Positions 59,402-64,000 of a stretch of 64,000 bases of DNA are shown piece by piece. The notes beneath the pieces were generated by a model that was not told the DNA's origin, did not search any database, and was given only the letters and a program-made list of their open reading frames with translations. The translations under genes were made by a program, and so were the position numbers. The first letter of the stretch is position 1; each line of letters opens with the position of its first letter. This DNA is from Devosia subaequoris (lineage in GTDB: Bacteria; Pseudomonadota; Alphaproteobacteria; Rhizobiales; Devosiaceae), in NCBI RefSeq assembly GCF_014197055.1, contig NZ_JACIEW010000001.1, positions 682,001 through 746,000 of the forward strand. Direction: 5' to 3'.

Positions 59402-61818
59402 GATGCGGCCTTCCTGGGCTTGCGGACCCGTTTGGGCTTGGCTGGTTCCGGCGATGTCGACACCCGCCTCTGCTGACGTCGCAACAGGGCCAGAACCGCC
59501 ATGCCGGCGCCCATGACCACGGCAATTTCACCCAGGGTATCGAAGCCGCGGTAATCCACCAGGATCACGTTGACGATGTTATGGCCATGGGCAATGGGCA
59601 CGCTGGTCGCTGTGAAGAAGTCGGACAGACGCGTATCGAGCGTTCCATTGAGCACCAGCATCAGCAGCAGGCTGACACCAAGGCCGCACACGATCGCCAG
59701 GGTTCCATCGCGGGCCCAGTCTTCGAAGGGGCGGTGATCGCGCTGATCGAGCCGCAGGCGGGTCATCACGAAGGTCAGGATGACCACGGAGAGGATTTCT
59801 ACCATCAACTGGGTGAAAGCCAGGTCCGGCGCGCCGAAAAGCAGGAAGATCAGGGCAACAGCGGTCCCCTGCACACCGAGCGAGAGGATAGCCACAAGGC
59901 GCGACTGGGCAATCAGCACAGCAATCAGCCCGAACACCGCAAGCGCCAGGACACCCCATTCATAGGGCGCCAGGGCCGGCATGATCAGACGCTGGCTCCA
60001 GTCTCCCAGTTCCGCAGTTGGTTCGAGCCAATCGAGCCCGCCCCAAACCAGCATGGGGCCGAACAGGGCTGCGGCCAGCGCGGCAAAGACGATCACCAGG
60101 TAGAACTCAAGTTGCCCGTGATGCAGGAAGCGTGTCACAGCGCCCGAAAAACGGATCAGGCTGAACATGACGATGTCGAACACGGTATCGGCCGTCCAGC
60201 CAAGAGCCTTGTCGAAACGGCGCAGCACCGTGCGGATGGTGTCGGCCTGGCGATAGACCAGAACGCCCAATAGCCAGGTCAGAGCGGACAGCCAGAGCAG
60301 CAGGCTGGTGAAATCCAGCGCCAGCGTCAGATGGCTTTTCACGGCGCGCCCCAGAATGGCCGAGGCTCCGGGCACCAGCACGTCATGGCCCAGCCAATCG
60401 GGCAGAATGCCGGCAATAATGCCACCGGCACCAAGCAGGATGGGACCTGCCAGCATGGCGATGGGCGCTTCATGCGGCTTTTTGGGTGTCCCCACAGCTT
60501 CACCGAGGAACGGACGGATCATTACCAGCAGCGCGACACCGGCAAGCATGGCGTTGCCGGCGACCAGGACGATCATGACCAGGATGGCGGTCCATTCACC
60601 GCTCATCAGCCCCAGATACATTTCTTCCTTGGCAAAATAGCCAATGGTGAGCGGCAGGCCGATCATTGAAAGCGACGCCAGCGCCGCGCCGATAAAGGTG
60701 ACCGGCATCTTTTCGGCAAGACCGCCGAGCGCGGTGATTTCACGGGTACCGGCCTCGTGGTCGATGGCGCCTGCCACCATAAAGAGGCCCGCCTTGTAGA
60801 AGGCGTGCGCAACGAAATAGACCACCATGGCGGAAATCGCGTAATCGCTGCCAAGGCCGATCAGCAGCACCAACAGGCCAAGCGAGGCAATCGTGGTCTG
60901 CGCCAATATCTGCTTGAGATCGGTCTGCTTGAGCGCGCCCAGCGAGCCCCAGATCAGGGTAATGCCGCCGAAGATCACCAGCGTGCTGGTCCAGACATCC
61001 GTGCCCCCGAGCGAGGGCGTCAGGCGCGCCAGCAGATAAACGCCCGCCTGCACCATGGTGGCCGAATGCAGAAATGCTGACACCGGTGTCGGCGCTTCCA
61101 TGGCATTGGGCAACCAGAAGTGCAGCGGGAACTGGGCCGATTTGGTGAAAGCTGCGCCAAGGAAGCAGATCAGCACCAGCAAATAGAGCTCGTTGCCGCG
61201 CAGCACCTCGCCCATTTCGCGCACGGCGCTCATCTCCCAGGTCCCGGCAAGCTGATAGACCAGGATGGCGCCTGCAAGCAGGAACATGCCGCCGATATTG
61301 GTGATCACCAGCGCCTGGATGGCGCCGCGTCGTGCCGCCTGGCGCGAGTGGTCAAAGCCGATCAGCAGGAAGGAGGTGACCGAGGTCAGTTCCCAGAACA
61401 GGAACAGGGCAAGCAGGCTGTCTGCCAGCACAAGTCCAAGCATGGCACCCATGAAGGCCAGCATATAGCCCAGGAACCGGCCTTGATGGTGATGCCCGGC
61501 CAGATAGCCCCCGGCATAGAGAATGATCAGCGTGCCGACGCCCGAAATGGTCAGCGCAAAGATCAGGCTAAGGCCATCGACCAGAAAGGACAGGTTGATG
61601 CCGTAGGCCGGGATCCATTCAATGACGCTGGAAACCGTCTCGCCGTGAATGATGGTATCGGCAAATCCCAGCAGATAGATGAAAATGCTGGCCGGAATGA
61701 TCGCCAGGATCCAGCCCGCAAATGCGCCAGCGAAACGCTGGATATAGGGTGCCAGAATGGCAGCCACGAAGGGTGCAACGGCAGCAAGACCTATGCCTGC
61801 CTCAAATGACGACCCCAA
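59398..61818 (-). CDS. mrpA: Mrp antiporter subunit A (PhaA)
   Basis: Largest subunit, about 806 residues. The NuoL-like part has [22 protein letters not shown] near 130-150, [18 protein letters not shown] near 230 and the conserved [13 protein letters not shown]. The C-terminal part carries the MbhD/MbhE-like region, with [18 protein letters not shown] near 660 and [17 protein letters not shown] near 750. The longest frame begins with GTG at 61827, but AGGAG overlaps that codon; the same AGGAG is 8 bases before a TTG at 61818, which I take as the start. First gene of mrpABCDEFG. Antiport of Na+ or K+ against H+ supports pH and salt tolerance. Confidence 0.93.
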   Translation of the reverse strand: MGSSFEAGIGLAAVAPFVAAILAPYIQRFAGAFAGWILAIIPASIFIYLLGFADTIIHGETVSSVIEWIPAYGINLSFLVDGLSLIFALTISGVGTLIILYAGGYLAGHHHQGRFLGYMLAFMGAMLGLVLADSLLALFLFWELTSVTSFLLIGFDHSRQAARRGAIQALVITNIGGMFLLAGAILVYQLAGTWEMSAVREMGEVLRGNELYLLVLICFLGAAFTKSAQFPLHFWLPNAMEAPTPVSAFLHSATMVQAGVYLLARLTPSLGGTDVWTSTLVIFGGITLIWGSLGALKQTDLKQILAQTTIASLGLLVLLIGLGSDYAISAMVVYFVAHAFYKAGLFMVAGAIDHEAGTREITALGGLAEKMPVTFIGAALASLSMIGLPLTIGYFAKEEMYLGLMSGEWTAILVMIVLVAGNAMLAGVALLVMIRPFLGEAVGTPKKPHEAPIAMLAGPILLGAGGIIAGILPDWLGHDVLVPGASAILGRAVKSHLTLALDFTSLLLWLSALTWLLGVLVYRQADTIRTVLRRFDKALGWTADTVFDIVMFSLIRFSGAVTRFLHHGQLEFYLVIVFAALAAALFGPMLVWGGLDWLEPTAELGDWSQRLIMPALAPYEWGVLALAVFGLIAVLIAQSRLVAILSLGVQGTAVALIFLLFGAPDLAFTQLMVEILSVVILTFVMTRLRLDQRDHRPFEDWARDGTLAIVCGLGVSLLLMLVLNGTLDTRLSDFFTATSVPIAHGHNIVNVILVDYRGFDTLGEIAVVMGAGMAVLALLRRQQRRVSTSPEPAKPKRVRKPRKAAS

Positions 61819-62031
61819 TGCTGCCACTCCTTTCTCGCCAAAGCGCGATTCCGATGGATTTGGCTTGCGACCTTACTGATTGAGGCCCGTGGAACAAGCG
61901 GAATCGGTCGGGGTGCGACCAAAGGGCCAACAGATTTCGATCTCCTGCGGGGGTGGCAAAGCCGGGTCGAGCGGCCTATGTCCTGTGGCAAGTTCTTGTG
62001 GCAGCCCGCCGCCCACCCGTCCGGAGACATC
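61819..62031. promoter_or_regulatory. Divergent region between mrpA and ptrB
   Basis: 213 bases between two diverging genes; both promoters should lie here. It contains the mrpA Shine-Dalgarno AGGAG (61827-61831, minus) and the ptrB GGAG (62022-62025, plus). No clear promoter hexamers or operator were recognised. Confidence 0.4.
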
Positions 62032-64000
62032 ATGACCAAGGCTACCCCGCCCATTGCCAGGCGCATTCCGCATTCGCACACGCATCATGACATCACCCGT
62101 GATGATCCCTATGCGTGGTTGCGCGCGGAAAACTGGCAGGAGGTGATGCAGAATCCCGAAACGCTTGATCCGGATATCCGCGCCTATCTCGAGGCCGAGA
62201 ACAACTACTACGAGACCGAATTCGGCCAGCCGACCGCGGATCTGCAGGACAAGATCTACAAGGAGATTCGAGGTCGTATCAAAGAAGATGACAGTGGCGT
62301 TCCATCACCTGACGGTGAGTGGGCCTACAACACGCGGATGCTGGAGGGGAAACAGTACCCGCTCATCGTCCGCACGCCGCGCAATGGTGGCGAGGAAACC
62401 GTGCTGCTCGACTGCAACGTGGAGGCAGGGGACGGTTACTTTGGTTTTGCCGGGGCCGGGCATGATCCCTCCCACAGCTACATCACCTGGGCTGCCGATC
62501 GGGCCGGCTCGGAATATTTCGATATCGTCGTGCGCGAACTGGCCAGCGGCAAGGATGTCGAAACCATCAAGGATACGGCGGGCAGCACTGTGTGGTCCGC
62601 CGACGGCCGGTCCTTCTACTATACAGAATATGACGACAATCACCGCCCGTTCCGTGTGCGCCACCACAGACTGGGCACGGCGCAGGCCGATGACCCCATC
62701 GTCTATGAGGAAAAGGACCCCGGCTTCTTTGTCGGCGTGGGCAAGACGCTTTCGGACAAGTTCATCGTCATCGACGCGCATGATCACCAGACCAGCGAAG
62801 TCTGGCTGATCGATGCCGAACGCGGTGGCGACCCACGGCTGGTCGCGCCGCGCGTCACGGATCGGGAATACGAGCTCGAAGAGCGTGGTGGCTTGCTCTA
62901 TATCCGCACCAATGCGGATGGGGCTGAGGATTACAAGATCGTCACCGCTCCGACCGACAAACCTGCCGCCGAGAACTGGACCGATCTCGTCCCGCATCGC
63001 GAGGGTGTGCTCATCCTCGACATCGCGGTGTTGTCCAACCATCTGCTCCGGCTCGAACGCGAGGACGGCCTGCCGCGCATCGTGGCGCGCGACCTGCGCA
63101 CGGGCAAGGAGGAGATCGTTGGCTTTGAGGAAGAGGCTTATGCGCTGGGCATGTCGACTGGCTATGAGTTCGACACCAGCGTGTTCCGGCTGACCTATTC
63201 CTCGCCGACCACGCCCAGCCAGGTGTTCGATGTCGATCTCGAAACCGGCGCGCGAACCCTGCTCAAGACCCAGGAAGTGCCTTCGGGCCACGACCCTGCC
63301 GATTATGAGACCAAACGCCTTTTCGCCACGGCCAGTGACGGCGAACAGGTGCCGGTGACCCTGCTCTACCGCAAGGGCACACAGCTCGATGGGTCCAACC
63401 CAGCGCTGCTCTATGGCTATGGCTCTTATGGCATGTCGATGCCCGCCAGCTTCTCGGTTTCGGTTCTCTCGCTGGTCGATCGGGGCTTTGTCTACGCGAT
63501 TGCCCATATTCGCGGCGGCATGGACAAGGGCTATCGCTGGTACAAGCAGGGCCGGCGCGAGCACAAGACCAACACCTTCACCGACTTCATCGCTGCGGCA
63601 GAAATGCTGATCGAGGCCGGGTACACGCAGCAGGGCCAGATCATTGCGCAGGGAGGCTCGGCCGGCGGCATGCTGATGGGTGCCATTGCCAATCTGCGGC
63701 CCGATCTCTGGGGGGGGATCATTGCCCAGGTGCCCTTTGTCGACGTGCTCAACACGATGCTCGATGACACGCTGCCCCTGACACCGCCGGAATGGCCCGA
63801 ATGGGGCAACCCCATCACCAGCGCGGAAGACTATGCCCGCATCGCGGCCTACGCTCCCTATGAGGCCGTCTCGGCCCAGGCCTATCCGCCGATCTTTGCG
63901 CTGGCCGGGCTTACCGATCCGCGGGTGACCTATTGGGAGCCGGCCAAATGGGTGGCAAAACTGCGGGCAACCAAGAGCGGGGATGCACCATTGTATCTCA
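62032..64000 (+). CDS. ptrB: Oligopeptidase B (S9 prolyl oligopeptidase family), 3' end missing
   Basis: Cytoplasmic serine peptidase that cuts short peptides after basic residues. The ATG at 62032 follows GGAG with 6-base spacing. About 656 residues are visible, of roughly 700 expected. The N-terminal propeller covers about 70-400. The C-terminal hydrolase domain shows YGYGSYG, AHIRGG and the nucleophile Ser543 in QGGSAGGMLMG. The catalytic Asp is Asp629 in GLTDPRVTYWEPAKW, close to the E. coli enzyme's GxxDPRV motif. The catalytic His is beyond the window. The truncation is only the window end. Confidence 0.93.
   Translation, partial: MTKATPPIARRIPHSHTHHDITRDDPYAWLRAENWQEVMQNPETLDPDIRAYLEAENNYYETEFGQPTADLQDKIYKEIRGRIKEDDSGVPSPDGEWAYNTRMLEGKQYPLIVRTPRNGGEETVLLDCNVEAGDGYFGFAGAGHDPSHSYITWAADRAGSEYFDIVVRELASGKDVETIKDTAGSTVWSADGRSFYYTEYDDNHRPFRVRHHRLGTAQADDPIVYEEKDPGFFVGVGKTLSDKFIVIDAHDHQTSEVWLIDAERGGDPRLVAPRVTDREYELEERGGLLYIRTNADGAEDYKIVTAPTDKPAAENWTDLVPHREGVLILDIAVLSNHLLRLEREDGLPRIVARDLRTGKEEIVGFEEEAYALGMSTGYEFDTSVFRLTYSSPTTPSQVFDVDLETGARTLLKTQEVPSGHDPADYETKRLFATASDGEQVPVTLLYRKGTQLDGSNPALLYGYGSYGMSMPASFSVSVLSLVDRGFVYAIAHIRGGMDKGYRWYKQGRREHKTNTFTDFIAAAEMLIEAGYTQQGQIIAQGGSAGGMLMGAIANLRPDLWGGIIAQVPFVDVLNTMLDDTLPLTPPEWPEWGNPITSAEDYARIAAYAPYEAVSAQAYPPIFALAGLTDPRVTYWEPAKWVAKLRATKSGDAPLYL

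Noticed and set aside
62305-63564. Minus-strand open frame of 419 codons
   Set aside because: Lies wholly opposite ptrB, whose catalytic motifs are intact; codon use of the minus frame is not coding-like.

Overview
The window is a gene-dense, GC-rich alphaproteobacterial chromosome segment. The MucR/Ros regulator, the FeuP/FeuQ pair, the cycHJKL-type cytochrome c maturation operon followed by degP, and an Rhodobacter-type gene transfer agent (GTA) cluster point to the order Hyphomicrobiales. The overall look is Devosia-like, but that genus-level guess is inference. I see no rRNA, tRNA, insertion sequence or CRISPR array.

Layout. 1-2021: 3' part of aminopeptidase pepN. 2260-6761: a PAS sensor kinase convergent with glnE. 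6806-10501: a two-component pair and the periplasmic protease degP. 10620-14606: ccmI-E-F-H. 14745-17797: an unusual two-gene flavoprotein operon resembling sarcosine oxidase. 17802-19578: a hypothetical protein and a small lipoprotein. 19640-22056: feuQ, feuP and an upstream PepSY-type periplasmic protein that may be FeuN-like.

22126-37732 is a full GTA structural cluster on the minus strand. In transcription order it holds small and large terminase, portal, a two-gene insert, two small ORFs, prohead protease, capsid, head-tail genes gp6-gp9, gp10, tail chaperone, short tape measure, gp12-gp15, and a muramidase fused to a holin-like segment. Three features stand out. The insert between portal and protease looks like a toxin/immunity-type cassette with falling GC and its own terminator. 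The last gene has a strong Shine-Dalgarno and ATG placed exactly at the start of its holin-like part. Two near-identical 119-bp double-hairpin repeats lie 21 bases upstream of the portal and gp6 start codons.

37865-49957: ordinary chromosomal genes (DUF2254, Hsp70-like YegD, a degenerate GGDEF protein, YcgN, a bifunctional penicillin-binding protein, a DUF1214/DUF1254/NUDIX operon, a chromate transporter, a lipoprotein, DUF2336, DUF1491). 49959-54220: a DivJ-like membrane kinase coupled to a peptidoglycan-binding protein, then DUF5330 and SufE. 54300-55721: DUF6456, a stand-alone DnaA domain-IV-like protein and MucR, with several dyads and repeats in the control regions. 55866-61818: a seven-gene Mrp/Pha cation/proton antiporter operon. 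62032 onward: oligopeptidase B, cut by the window end.

Many genes overlap by 1-8 bases (ATGA, GTGA, TAATG), which marks translationally coupled operons. Several start codons were moved from the longest reading frame to internal ATG/GTG/TTG codons on the basis of such overlaps or Shine-Dalgarno sequences.
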